A DNA stretch of 30,000 nt from Symbiodinium natans (GCA_905221605.1 CAJNDS010001068.1:739675-769674); one strand, 5' to 3'; positions 16,941-26,200 are shown, counted from the stretch's first letter. Program-made: numbers and translations. Notes: generated from the letters alone by a model not told the origin.

Positions 16941-17216
16941 GCCAACGTTTAGTGTTCAGGGGCGCTTTTGGACATTGCCGGCAGTTCCCTGACGTGGGGT
17001 GAAGCATCCAGCATCACGAAGGCCTGCCCGACGTCCCAAGCCTTCCGAGGCATTTTCCGACGAGGCCGAACATATGCGAATACGCATAACATCGTAGAAC
17101 TGCCACGAGCCCTGGAAAATGTTGGTACGCAGGCCCTCACAACAATGAGCGGTAGATACCCTGAACTTGGCTGCGTCTTAGTACAGGAATCCCCAAAAAG
17201 GGTACTCCCCCTACTC

Positions 17217-17242
17217 ACCTAAACCCGAAACCCTAAGCCCCC
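17217..17242 (-). repeat. Vestigial CCCTAAA-like units
   Basis: CCTAAACCCGAAACCCTAAGCCCCC, three to four degenerate units, one of very few telomere-like traces in the 15.3-22.8-kb block. Confidence 0.5.
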
Positions 17243-17770
17243 TGCATTAAGAATCGCGAGCCTGAAGTTCACTGAAGCTGAAGGGGCCAAAGAGCTCGTG
17301 CCCAAAAAATCGGGCCCTTGAAACCCTAGTTCGGGCTTCTTCAATTCAGGACTATAGGGTTTCATCTGCGAGCATGCTTGGCAGGCAAGCAGGCGCCTTA
17401 GCTCGAGCAACGCCACATCTCGCGCCACGATGGGCAGCCTGGGTGCAGTAAGCTGTGTCTCCATCGAGCTCCAGCGCCTCTCTGCGGTTTTCCTGTGTTG
17501 CCTCCCGGCCTTGGACACTTCTTGCTGGGCAGCTGTCATAGCTCACGTGGCGAGCTCCGTCGACCACGTTAGCAACAGTGCGGTACCCTAACCCATGAAA
17601 AAACCCTGGGCCCCAACTGCCCTAACTCCTATAATATCCTGCAACAAGTACACCCCTCTCGATCATCGATTGGAAGAATCCGAGAGACGTGGCTTGGGGC
17701 AACATGGTCTTTATCTCAGGGCTGCCTAGTTCCAGCACTTCAAAGCACCCTCTCCAAGCTGAACTCTCTT
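17243..17770. other. Unique spacer; no supported gene
   Basis: G+C-rich unique sequence with minus-strand frames (17,219-17,539, 17,352-17,567) that overlap each other in different frames and lack recognised domains. Confidence 0.4.
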
Positions 17771-18370
17771 ATGATCTGCCGCAGTTCGAAAGCGCAAGAT
17801 CGTCAAGCTAAGGGGGGGCCAGTAGTAGCTGAGCACAGTGATGAACCTTCGTCCTCGTGTGGCTGTTTGGGGGCTCGATGCGGCTTTGAAAGGACCAACG
17901 GCTTATGGAAAGATTGTCAGCTTGTGCTACCGCAACTGGGAGAAGAGCTCATAGAACTCTGGGCCGAGGAACATCGAGCGGGCTGCCGCTCGACAAGAGT
18001 GAGAGAACCCGACGCGGCACACTACGGAGGACCGCGAGTTTATGACGGGCAGGCTGACCCAACGGAGGCCGGGGACCCCAATGTCTGGGTTACCAAGGGG
18101 GTGGAGGCTGCAAGCGCCAGAGACGCGCTTCACGCAGAGCTCCAGGATCAGGCCAGGTCGTGTCGCGAGCCTTCGGGGACGGAAGCCGGGTACTGCCCAG
18201 GCCTTGCTAAACTGACCTTGGGCCTTGGACGCCGTGACTGGTCATGGCTGACCACTGATGCAGCCAGAACTAAGCAAGCAAGCATGAAAGGTGATCTGAT
18301 CTCAGGACATGCGCTGAAGAATTTGCTCCCAAAGAATGCGGCGCGACGCACATGGGAGGGAGCAGTGTAA
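17771..18370 (+). CDS. Tentative open frame, unknown product (199 aa)
   Basis: One of the two longest frames in the window. The product is soluble-looking and hydrophilic, with no membrane segment, signal peptide or domain I recognise. A stretch near residues 55-75 (LPQLGEELIELWAEEHRAG) is acidic and could be helical. It ends 28 bases before another long plus-strand frame (18,399-19,055) in a different phase, which could reflect an intron or frameshift between two parts of one gene, or coincidence. No polyadenylation signal or spliced-leader acceptor can be assigned. Confidence 0.2.
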   Translation: MICRSSKAQDRQAKGGPVVAEHSDEPSSSCGCLGARCGFERTNGLWKDCQLVLPQLGEELIELWAEEHRAGCRSTRVREPDAAHYGGPRVYDGQADPTEAGDPNVWVTKGVEAASARDALHAELQDQARSCREPSGTEAGYCPGLAKLTLGLGRRDWSWLTTDAARTKQASMKGDLISGHALKNLLPKNAARRTWEGAV

Positions 18371-18398
18371 ATTTGGCCAGCAGTGCCAGCAGTCTTGA

Positions 18399-19055
18399 AT
18401 GTCAGCGATGCCGTCTCAGTGCGCACGCCCGCCAATAAAGTGGCGCCAAGCCCTCCATTTTCAGGGGGCGGAGCATGCGAGGCCAAAGAGCGCTTGCTAT
18501 GGCTCCAGACTGACCTGCTGCACGGCCATGGAGGCTTTCTGCCACTTAGGCCTTGGCAGGGGTATCTTTGTTCCAGCAGGGACAGGCCAGCTTAGCCGGA
18601 ACCCAGAAAGAGGCCACGCCTCCCGACGCCAGCCCGAAGCATTTTCAGCTCAAGCGGTTACTTGTCGGAGCGCTGCGTGCGGGGCGCGTTCTTGCCAGTG
18701 GCACTCCCTACAGGAGCTTTCTGGAATTTGGGATAGGCTGACGATTAGACATAACAGGTACCTTCACGAAGCTCTCGCATTGGCTCACAGGAACTCTGCG
18801 GGAGAGCTGATCGAGGGACAGCCAGCGCGAACACGCAAGCCCAGGAACACTACAGGTACACATGACCGGCAGCTTGACGGACGGCAAGGGCACAGGGACA
18901 CCAACCCCAAGACCGGCGGAAATTTCGTCAGTGACGGAGCCTGCACCCCGTTGAAGTGTAAACACCGAGCCACTACAAAAGCCAGGTCACACCATTGGTC
19001 TCCAGACTCTCCAGAGTCTCCAGACCCTACCTCAAGCACTTCGGAACCCTGGTAG
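18399..19055 (+). CDS. Tentative open frame, unknown product (218 aa)
   Basis: The longest frame in the window. The product is rich in Arg, Ser, Thr and Ala, with several Cys in the first half and a basic, Ser/Thr/Pro-rich tail. I recognise no domain. Minus-strand frames overlap it (18,708-18,965, 18,785-19,141). The DNA near its end (19,001-19,026) contains a short repeat of TCCAGACTC/TCCAGAGTC. It may be chance in G+C-rich DNA. Confidence 0.2.
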   Translation: MSAMPSQCARPPIKWRQALHFQGAEHARPKSACYGSRLTCCTAMEAFCHLGLGRGIFVPAGTGQLSRNPERGHASRRQPEAFSAQAVTCRSAACGARSCQWHSLQELSGIWDRLTIRHNRYLHEALALAHRNSAGELIEGQPARTRKPRNTTGTHDRQLDGRQGHRDTNPKTGGNFVSDGACTPLKCKHRATTKARSHHWSPDSPESPDPTSSTSEPW

Positions 19056-20215
19056 TGACCCTGGGCAAAGGAGGTGCGGCGGCTTGACCGCTTTAAGGCC
19101 ACTCTCTTATAAGGCAACCACTGTGAGTCGTTATGACCCACTTGTACCCATTTAAGGTTTTCGAACCAAACGTTCGCAGAAAGCAGCTGCCAGCGACCAG
19201 ATGGGTCGATTGACGAAGGAGTTGCACGTCAGTACCGCTACGTGTCTCCACCTTCATCGCACGCAGGGGTTGGAACTCAGGCGAGTGCTAGCCAGCCTTC
19301 TTGGTCCCTGTTTCAACCGGGGCCAAATGGAATTGATTGATCAGCCATGTACACACACCCGAATCCCCAAGCACAACAGTTTCACCGCAGCAGGGCAGCA
19401 TGAGCCAAGGGCCATCCTGAGGCATGCAGACCTCAGGCATGCATCGAAGCTGATGCTTGCCATGCCCTACCGGATCCGACGGAGGCCCTGCGCAGCAAGA
19501 GAGCTGATTCTTCGAGAATTCTCGAAGCGAACATGAAACCTGAGGACAATTCAGAAGGCTACCAGGCACCTCGCAAGCTCGATGTTGGGAGGCTGCTCCC
19601 TTTTAATTATACCAGCTCGGGCTGTTACACCCCAACTGGAGCCCAAAATAGGCTCAGGGAATCCTTGCAGGCCGAGGAACGTCTAGCGGCCTGCCGGTAG
19701 ACTAACCCCACAGCGAGCAGGTGAGAGGCGTGAGGGGCCTTTAAGGCGAAGCGAATTCCTCCACAACCTGGCAAAGGGTATCACAGGGTATCACTGCAGT
19801 CCCTACTCTCTTCAAAGCCGTCCTCAGCCTTGTAGGGTCACTGGAGGCTTAGCCTTTGGAGCCCTTGGCGATATCCAGGGAGTCCTACAGCCGAAGAAGT
19901 CGAAGGTTGCTTCAGTGGTACTTCCGTCTACTCGGCTAGAAGTCCATGCCATGGACCCTGAGCCCATAAGCCCTCATTCCTTCATGCAACAGCTTACAGA
20001 GGATACCCCGAAAGTACCCTCGCAGCACCCGGGCTGGAGCCTCCTTACATGGAAGCGCCGCATAGGACGGGGAGCTTGAGTATCCCTGCGGAGGGCACAG
20101 CAGGTCCTGCGGCCCTTGGCGGTCATGTCTGGGATGGAGATGATTGTGACAGTTCGCACCGCCGCCCACTCGCAATCATTTACCAGCTTTAGCAGAAAGC
20201 GGTCCCTCACACACT
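19056..20215. other. Unique region; small palindromes; no supported gene
   Basis: Contains a perfect 18-bp palindrome CTTCGAGAATTCTCGAAG at 19,510-19,527. Around it (about 19,480-19,545), AGAGAGCTGATTC and CATGAAACCTGAGGA resemble parts of the duplicated unit at 20.2-22.7 kb, so this may be an older partial copy. Frames at 19,201-19,536 (+), 19,288-19,569 (-) and 19,936-20,175 (-) have no recognised domain. Confidence 0.4.
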
Positions 20216-20216
20216 G

Positions 20217-21726
20217 CGACGGTCCGTGGGCTGCAGGTTGCATGTACGTTTCCATCAGCGCCGTGGGCTTGCCATGATGCAAAGAGCCTGAGTCTTGACA
20301 GGCATGGGCATGTTGGCTTAAGGATGTTTAGGGTTTAGGGCTGCTAAGCCGGCTGCTACATAGGAATTGACCACGCGCTTCGTGAAAGGGGCAGAGACCA
20401 ATGGCACGCAAGACGGAGGGAACCCGACATGGAAAGGAGCCGCGACCCAGCACACAGGCTTCGGTGCGCCGACTCACCATTTTGGCGTCTCGGATATACG
20501 CAACTTCTCTGAATCACTGCAAGCTGCCATGGCCGGCCGGGTCCTACTGCACACCAAGAGAGCTGATTCTTTGCACACGGTGCGTCCTCACAGTCAGCGT
20601 GGACACGAAACCTCATGAGGAGTGGTGCGCGCGAACTTCGAGCGTCATGTACCCAGATGGACTTTGCCAAGATTGGAACAAGTACCGGCGCAGGTGTCAG
20701 ACACGACAGGAGCTGTCAAAGAACGAGGGAATGCGAGATAACGGCAGAAAAGGTGTGTGGGAACCAAGCTGAGGAACGGCACTCACACTCAGCAGGGTTG
20801 TGCCGTGGCAAGAAGGGGCCAAGCAAAGTTTCATGCAGCTGAAGCCTAAAGCAGGCAAGGGCAAAGGGACTCTGCAAGGGAATGGCGACCGACGACACTG
20901 AAGAACTTATGAGGATCCCGGCCGCATGTTCGAGGCTGGAGCCCTTGGGCTGGAGTCCGCTGAGTTCACTCCGCTGGGGATCCCATCATCTTGACTTCGG
21001 CCGGTGTGCCACAAACACTTCGTGGCGGGCCAGGCCCAAGCCCCATGTTCCAAATCTGTGAATCCGAGGGACAATACCTGGGAGGCGTGCTGAGGCACAA
21101 CATGCGTGAAAAGGCCTTACACCGCCTTGGCGCACGGCATGAAAGGCGCTCCATGTGAGAAAAGGTGCAACAGTGAATGCCAAACCCCATGTGCACGCAG
21201 GTTCCAGGCAAACAGTCAGGAGTGCGAAGTTTTGGGCGTGCCTGCCTGCTCCTGAGGGGCGGGCAACGGAAGTCCCCTCAATGCACGTGGGTGGGATCTG
21301 CTTCCTAGGTGTCAGGCGTTTTGGGGAGGGATTTGATTCACAGGCCCTCTTTTAGATTGAATGTGCATCAGCAACCTGCACCCTCCATCGGAATACAGTG
21401 CGAGGCACCCTTGAAATCTTGCCTCCGCATGTCGAACCTGCACCTCTCAACACGCCCTCCCAGGGCTCCTAGGGGCCCCAACTCACGCAAAAGCACACTG
21501 GCCCTTCGCACGTTCCCTTGTGCATCTAGTTTTTTGCACCACAGATTGGCAAATGAGTCAGGCAGGAAGGGCACGCGCTTCTGGCGCACTACGGGCCCTG
21601 TGATGTCTGATTCGTCCAGCTTTCACAGGCGTTCCCCAAAGGGCACACGGGGTTCCTTAGGCCTTATGTTGCGGGGCGCACCGTCGCACCATGGTTCCAG
21701 TGGCAGTCACACTCACCTCTGGCCGT
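20217..21726. repeat. Segmental duplication, unit 1
   Basis: Starts near GTGGGCTGCAGGTTGCATG. It shares with unit 2, in the same order: GATGATGC.AAG; CTTAAGGATGTTT; GGCTACATAGGAATTGA; GGCACGCAA..., GAACCCGACATG.AAAGGA; CGACTCACCA; TTCTCTGA.TCACTGCAAGC; ATCCTACTGCACACCA; CATGAAACCTCATGAGGA-type; and GTGCCACAAACACTTCGTGG. The identity is patchy with insertions and deletions. A minus-strand peptide containing DCEDAPCAKN is preserved in both units, but the surrounding frame is not, so coding constraint is not evident. Confidence 0.7.
20327..20341 (+). repeat. Two TTTAGGG units inside the segmental duplication
   Basis: GTTTAGGGTTTAGGG in unit 1. The equivalent place in unit 2 reads GTTTCGGATGTTTCGG, so the unit is telomere-like in one copy only. 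Confidence 0.6.
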
Positions 21727-22683
21727 CCTACGGCACATGGACTGCAGGTTGCGTGCTCGTTAGATGATGCGAAGGGTCCCGATCCAGGGCTCTAAAGGAT
21801 GGCCCCTGAAATGCATCCCAGATGGAAAGAAGGGCCTTGACTGAACCCCAAGTGGGCTATGCCCCAGGGTGGCGGGCGTGTGTAACCTGGGGGTGCGGTG
21901 GAGTACCCGCGGTGGCGATGCAAAGAGTTGCTGAACCTTGACATTCTTAAGGGCATCTGGGCTTGAGGATGTTTCGGATGTTTCGGTCTTACGGCTACAT
22001 AGGAATTGAACCCCTGGCACAAGCAAGCGCGTGTGCGCCTGCGAAAGCTCTTGGAGAAACACCTCCTACTTCTGAGGAGCGAGGGCAAACCAACACACAC
22101 GTGCAACACGTGCAGACATGCTCATAGGCACCCCTCGGCACACGCAAGTGACCATCCACCTCGTCAAAGCCGCCAGAGACAAAGGCACGCAACAGGGCTG
22201 GAACCCGACATGCAAAGGAACCACTAGAACAACACTCTCTGGTTCGACACAACACATTTGCGGTGAAGCGCAGAGGCAGAGGCGCGGCGACTCACCACTT
22301 CTCTGAGTCACTGCAAGCAGGGCGGATCCTACTGCACACCAGGAGGGCCGATTCTTTGCACATGGTGCATCCTCGCAGTCGAGGTGGGCATGAAACCTCA
22401 TGAGGAACTCATGAGGACCTCGGCCTCGTGTTCACGGCTCGGCTCCTGAACGTGCAGGTGCGGTCAGCTGCGAGGACTTCTGCAGACCAAGGAATCCTTA
22501 GCAGGCTCCTTCTCAAAGGGCCAAGGGTCCGCTGACTTCGCTGAGTCCATTGGGGATCATCTGGGCTTCAGCCAGTGTGCCACGAACACTTCGTGGCGGG
22601 CCCAAACCAGATGTTCCCCCAAAAGAGCTGGGAGTCCGAACAGAAACAGCTGGGAATCACCCTCTCACCCCCCCCCCCCCCCA
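21727..22683. repeat. Segmental duplication, unit 2
   Basis: Runs from GGACTGCAGGTTGCGTG to the next occurrence of GGGCTGCAGGTTGCATG near 22,690, which begins a truncated third unit. Compared with unit 1 it is shorter at the right and has extra sequence at about 21,790-21,915. It ends with a 14-C run (22,669-22,682). A small perfect hairpin GCCACGAA-CAC-TTCGTGGC lies at 22,579-22,597, with one mismatch in unit 1 (21,008-21,026). Confidence 0.7.
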
Positions 22684-22762
22684 GCGACAATGGGCTGCAG
22701 GTTGCATGTTCGCGCGTAGATTGGCCGCCTGGCACGGATCGGAGCGCGAGTGGCTCAACGGA
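22684..22762. repeat. Segmental duplication, truncated third unit
   Basis: GGGCTGCAGGTTGCATGTTCG restarts the unit and is cut off by a TTTAGGG-type tract at 22,763. This is where the telomere-poor block ends. Confidence 0.5.
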
Positions 22763-22796
22763 GGTTTAGAGTTTAGAGTTTAGGGTTTAGGGCTTA
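22763..22796 (+). repeat. Short TTTAGGG tract
   Basis: Starts at GG. Two TTTAGAG units, then TTTAGGG and a CTTATAAG end. Confidence 0.85.
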
Positions 22797-22880
22797 TAAG
22801 ATGAACGGCGCTGCAGGGGCTTCCAGCTTGAAAGTGGGTTCTTATTCGGGCGAGGGACGGTCATGAAGTCAAGAGACTCC

Positions 22881-23014
22881 TCCCTAGACCCAGGGGTAAC
22901 CCTAGGAATATTCTTGGGTTAAAGGCGCCTGTAAGGGTACCTGCAAACCCTAAAAGGGAGCCCTAAACCCTAAACCCTAAACCCTAAACCCTAAACCCTA
23001 AACCCTAAACCCTA
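22881..23014 (-). repeat. Family 2-like end followed by CCCTAAA array
   Basis: CCTAGACCCAGGGGTAACCC (22,883-22,902), near-palindromic, matches 4691-4710. After about 40 bp, a CCCTAAA array runs 22,961-23,014. The same order (this end, then an array) is seen at 4.69-4.79 kb. Confidence 0.6.
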
Positions 23015-23156
23015 AAGGGCCGACTGTGGGTGCCAGTTCCCTGTGGCGCTTGGCGCAGCTCGACGAGGGCTCTCGCATCAGCAACGCGTGGGGGCCTGGC
23101 TGGGACCCCGAGCTCCGAGCGCGGCACGGGAATGGACTGGTTAGATGGTCCCTATA

Positions 23157-23212
23157 GGGTTTAGGGTTTAGGGTTTAGGGTTTTTGGGCTTTGGGTCTCG
23201 GGCTTAGGAGGC
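23157..23212 (+). repeat. Short TTTAGGG array with degenerate tail
   Basis: Three clean units then TTTTTGGGCTTTGGGTCTCGGGCTTAGG-type decay. Confidence 0.85.
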
Positions 23213-23752
23213 TTAGGGGGTAGTTGTGTGTGACAGCGGCTTCAGCCCCCTCCCTCTCAGAATTGGGACGAGCTTCCCACGAAAAGGCCTTCCCCACTTC
23301 TGAGGGCGGCGCGAGGACGGAACAGCATCAGGAGATTGCAGCACGTCGGTTGACCACGAATGCTGTGCGATGCAGAGTTTGTCAGCAGGTGCCTCTGGCA
23401 GCAGTTGTTGCAGCAGTTGCCAAGCTAGCTCACACCAAGATGCGCAGATTCTGCAGGGCCTCAAACTTTCGTGGCAGACACACGTGTCTGAGCAGCTTAC
23501 CGGGGCAGACCCTGCGCTGAACCCGGATGTCGGCTGCTGAACCCGCGCAAGGGCTTGTGGGCCCTTTTTGGCCCAAAATGGCAAGGAGCCCGTCAAATAG
23601 CGGCCTGATCACTGAAGGACCTCTGCCTGCCTACACTTCCGTTGTTCAGCGCATTTCTGCGTGCATTCCAGGGGCCAAACACGGGCCACCTGTTGTGTGA
23701 GTCGGACAACATTGCCACCGCCTGCAGCACGGTCCCAGTGCTACAGACCTTT
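23213..23752. other. Unique region; no supported gene
   Basis: Overlapping frames on opposite strands (23,224-23,520 + and 23,213-23,596 -) of 98 and 127 codons with no recognised domain. GCAGCAGTTGTTGCAGCAGTTGC near 23,398-23,420 is a small trinucleotide-like tract. Confidence 0.4.
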
Positions 23753-23852
23753 GTAGCCCAGTAACCATACTATAATAAGGGGCACCCTCTTTTGGGTTGG
23801 TTTACAAGCCCAGAACCAACAAACAAGGGGTAAAGGGCACCACTCGGCTACC
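23753..23852. mobile_element. Family 3 MITE, copy 1
   Basis: About 100 bp with terminal inverted repeats GTAGCCCAGT (left) and the complement of GTAGCCGAGT (right, ACTCGGCTAC), one mismatch. Inside are GGGGCACCC, TTTTGGGTTGGTT and CCCAGAACCAA. No coding capacity. Confidence 0.75.
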
Positions 23853-23940
23853 CATATAATCATAAGGGCACCCTTTTTTGGGGTCGGTTCCTTTATAAGC
23901 CCAGAACCAAAAAAGAGGTAAAGGGTACCACTGGGCTACC
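23853..23940. mobile_element. Family 3 MITE, copy 2
   Basis: Directly abuts copy 1 and lacks its own complete left terminus. It shares ATAAGGGCACCC, TTTTTTGGGG.CGGTT, AAGCCCAGAACCAA, GGTAAAGGGTACC and the right terminus ACTGGGCTACC. Confidence 0.7.
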
Positions 23941-24062
23941 AAGAGACATAAAGGCTGCTGCTCTGCAAACCACACATCCGCGGCTGGTCGTGGAGGCTTC
24001 AACGCCAGAACCGCCTCCACGATGCACTGTACGAGGCAGCCGTCGGTCACCTGTCATGTTGC

Positions 24063-24131
24063 CCCTAAACCCTAAACCCTAAACCCTAAACCCTGAACCC
24101 TGAACCCTGAACCCTAAACCCTAAACCCTAG
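24063..24131 (-). repeat. CCCTAAA array with three CCCTGAA units
   Basis: Nine or ten units. Three CCCTGAA units lie in register in the middle, the complement of the TTCAGGG blocks seen elsewhere. GCCCCT occurs at both borders (24,061-24,066, 24,132-24,137), but it overlaps the repeat unit and is weak evidence for a target duplication. Confidence 0.95.
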
Positions 24132-24279
24132 GCCCCTCTGTTGCTGAGCTTGACCGAGCTCCTGACTGCTGTCCCCAGCAAGAGCCGCGCCATCTGCGGC
24201 TTCATCTCACCTGAGAGCATTGCGTATGCCACGCGCCGGCCTCTCTGCATGCACTACATGTGAGATTGCTGTCAGATTG

Positions 24280-24374
24280 GGATGTTCCCCTCTATACTAA
24301 CCGTCCGTAATGGAGATGACAATGGAGGATACTATAGTCCCTATTCAGGACTGTTAGTATAAGGGGGAACATCC
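24280..24374. mobile_element. Family 1 MITE, intact copy
   Basis: The 27-bp ends at 24,280-24,306 and 24,348-24,374 pair at 24 of 27 positions (GGATGTTCCCC...ACTAAC.GTCC). The 41-bp interior contains ACTATAGTCCCTATTCA. This is the best reference copy for the split element at 5.6 kb and the copy at 7.8 kb. Confidence 0.8.
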
Positions 24375-24506
24375 TAAAACTAAAAGTGAATTGCTTTCAG
24401 AGAACGCGCATCCCCTGCTCTTAGGGGCCAGACCACGGGATCCTTGCGGGAATGCTGGCCGACCGCTCAAAAGAGATCAGCTGGTCGCAAGGAATCTGAC
24501 TACTTG

Positions 24507-24706
24507 GTAGCCCAGTAACCATATGACAATAGGGGCACGGGTTTAGGGTTTAGGGTTTAGGGTTTAGGGTTTAGGGTTTAGGGTTTAGGGTTTAGGGTTT
24601 AGAGTTCAGGGTTCAGGGTTCAGGGGCACTAGTTTTTGGGCTGGTTACTTGATAAGGGAGCCCAGAACCAAGAAAAAAAGTATCTCAAGGGTATCCCTGG
24701 GCTACC
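24507..24706. mobile_element. Family 3 MITE, copy 3, interrupted by a telomere array
   Basis: Left part 24,507-24,538 (GTAGCCCAGTAACCATA... to GGGGCAC) and right part 24,622-24,706 (GGGGCAC, TTTTTGGGCTGGTT, CCCAGAACCAA, CCTGGGCTACC) together reconstitute a family 3 element. AGGGGCAC is duplicated at 24,531-24,538 and 24,622-24,629, flanking the array. Compared with copy 1, which has it once, this is an insertion with an apparent 6-8-bp target duplication. Confidence 0.85.
24539..24621 (+). repeat. TTTAGGG array inserted in a MITE
   Basis: About eight TTTAGGG units, one TTTAGAG and three TTCAGGG-type units. From the first AGGGGCAC to the base before the second is 91 bp. Confidence 0.97.
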
Positions 24707-25150
24707 CAGGCTGTCAGAGTAGGCCTTGAGCCGCCAAAGCACCATGCACCCGGGCCGCGGCGCACAGAAAGACGCGCTGGCACGGCCGAGAAGAACCCCC
24801 TGCTTACCAAGCGGATCCCTAAAGCAAGGGATGAACCCAAAGATACCCTTAAGCTTGACTGATGTACTTGAAGCAGGGTATGTTGCTTCTGTGGGGGTTT
24901 CGAGATTAGGGGCACCTTACGGGGGGTCCTTATCATAAGGGAATCCGACTATTTTGGGGCCTATCTTGGGGCTCCCTTATTTTGTTTTTGTAACACTTCA
25001 TTCGGAGACATTTTCAAACATACCCCTTGGGCAAACCCTTACAAGAACTTAGGGGGGTATGGCAAAAATCCGCACTTAGACTCCCTTATATTCTCCTTTC
25101 ATCGGTTAAGTGGTATGGGTTCGGGGTATGGTGAATTATTCTTAGAGTTC
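24707..25150. other. Unique region with two small inverted-repeat elements; no supported gene
   Basis: A family 2 copy lies at 24,922-24,982, and a short inverted repeat CATACCCCTT/GGGGGGTATG at 25,019-25,028 and 25,052-25,061. Frames at 24,685-24,936 (-) and 24,726-24,938 (+) overlap each other on opposite strands and have no recognised domain. Confidence 0.45.
24922..24982. mobile_element. Family 2 MITE copy
   Basis: GGGGTCCTTATCATAAGGGAA through TTTTGGGGCCTATCTTGG to GGGGCTCCCTTATTTTG. It aligns with 8466-8523 and, for the right end, with 4803-4829. CCTTATCATAAGG is a small palindrome at its left. Confidence 0.5.
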
Positions 25151-25152
25151 GT

Positions 25153-25188
25153 AAACCCTACACCCTAAACCCTAAACCCTAAACCCTT
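25153..25188 (-). repeat. CCCTAAA array
   Basis: Five units, the first CCCTACA, ending CCCTTATG. Confidence 0.9.
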
Positions 25189-25302
25189 ATGAAACCTTCA
25201 TGGGTTGTCCCGAAGCTGGCTGTCCCCCACTCAAGCCGGCGTCGCTGCCTGCTTCGTCGCGCAGGTCGGGCCTCCCATGATCTGCTTAAAGAGCTGCTGC
25301 AA

Positions 25303-25562
25303 GGTTTAGGGTTTAGGGTTAGGGTTTAGGGTTTAGGGTTTAGGGTTTAGGGTTTAGGGTTCAGGGTTCAGAGTTCAGGGTTCAGGGTTCAGGTTTCAGG
25401 GTTTAGGGTTTAGGGTTTAGGGTTTAGGGTTTGAGGTTTAGGGTTTAGGGTTTAGGGTTTGAGGTTTAGGGTTTAGGGTTTAGGGTTTAGGGTTTAGGGT
25501 TTAGGGTTTAGGGTTTAGGGTTTAGGGTTTAGGGTTTAGGGTTGAGGGTTGAGGGTTTGGGG
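25303..25562 (+). repeat. Long TTTAGGG array with TTCAGGG and TTTGAGG blocks
   Basis: About 37 units starting at GG after CTGCAA. One hexamer TTAGGG occurs near 25,319-25,324. A TTCAGGG-rich block spans about 25,359-25,399. TTTGAGG units occur twice at similar spacing (about 25,430 and 25,458), suggesting duplication of a multi-unit segment, and TTGAGGG units end the array. Confidence 0.97.
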
Positions 25563-25601
25563 TGTTCCCCGCGTGCACGGCGGAGATTAGGAAGCCCTCA
25601 A

Positions 25602-25830
25602 AAACCCTAAACTCTAAACCCTTAACCCTAAACAATAGCAAAGCATAACCCTAAACCCTAGACCCTCAGCCGCAAGCCCCAAGCCCCAAGCCCCAAGCCC
25701 CAAGCCCCAAACCCTAAACCCTAAACCTCCTGTAGCCCCCCGGAGCCCGGAAGGTTCAAGAAACCCTAAACCCTAAACCCTAAACCCTAAACCCTAAACC
25801 CTAAACCCTAAACCCTAAACCCTAAACCCG
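25602..25830 (-). repeat. C-strand arrays with CCCCAAG block
   Basis: Degenerate CCCTAAA units (25,602-25,665), five CCCCAAG units (about 25,676-25,710), three CCCTAAA-type units to 25,728, a 32-bp unique spacer, then about ten perfect CCCTAAA units (25,762-25,830). Confidence 0.94.
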
Positions 25831-25914
25831 GTCCTGTCTTCCAGGGAGGGGCTCAGCGGCGTAAACTCGCTCTGGCTGCTCTCCGCCTGCGGATTCCATC
25901 GGACAGCAGCAAGA

Positions 25915-26200
25915 TTAGGGTTTAGGGTTTAGGGCTTAGGGTTTGGGGTTTAGGGTTTAGGGATTTTAAGGGTTAAGGGTTTAGGGTTTAGGGTTTAGGG
26001 TTTAGGGTTTAGGGTTTAGGGTTTAGGGTTTAGGGTTTAGGGTTTAGGGTTTAGGGCTTAGGGTTTAGGGTTTAGAGATTCTTAGGGCTTAGGGTTTAGG
26101 GTTTAGGGGTTAGGGATTTTTGGGGCTTCTTGTTTAGGGTTTAGGTTTTTGGTCGGTGCAAGGGTTGTTGGGGTTTAGGCTTGTTGGGGTTTCGGGGCTT
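25915..26200 (+). repeat. Long TTTAGGG array with degenerate flanks
   Basis: Clean units (about 25,980-26,055) between degenerate stretches containing CTTAGGG, TTTGGGG, GATTTTAAGGG and TTTTTGGGG. The right end fades into TTGTTGGGGTTT-type G-rich sequence. Confidence 0.92.

Larger units (their letters stand above)
15328..17216. other. Telomere-repeat-free G+C-rich block, left part; no confident gene
   Basis: Nearly 1.9 kb without arrays. Overlapping frames on both strands, none with a recognised domain; the longest is a 137-codon minus-strand frame (16,277-16,690), and an overlapping minus frame (16,336-16,644) has a somewhat protein-like composition. The presence of long frames on both strands is what G+C-rich random sequence gives. 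A spliced gene cannot be ruled out. Confidence 0.4.

Noticed and set aside
21988-22012. tRNA T-arm-like sequence on the minus strand (complement of TAGGAATTGAACCCCT)
   Set aside because: The stem does not pair properly, and no acceptor, D or anticodon arms could be found at the right distances.
24061-24137. GCCCCT on both sides of the CCCTAAA array as a target duplication
   Set aside because: Only two or three bases lie outside the repeat's own sequence, so a match is expected by chance.
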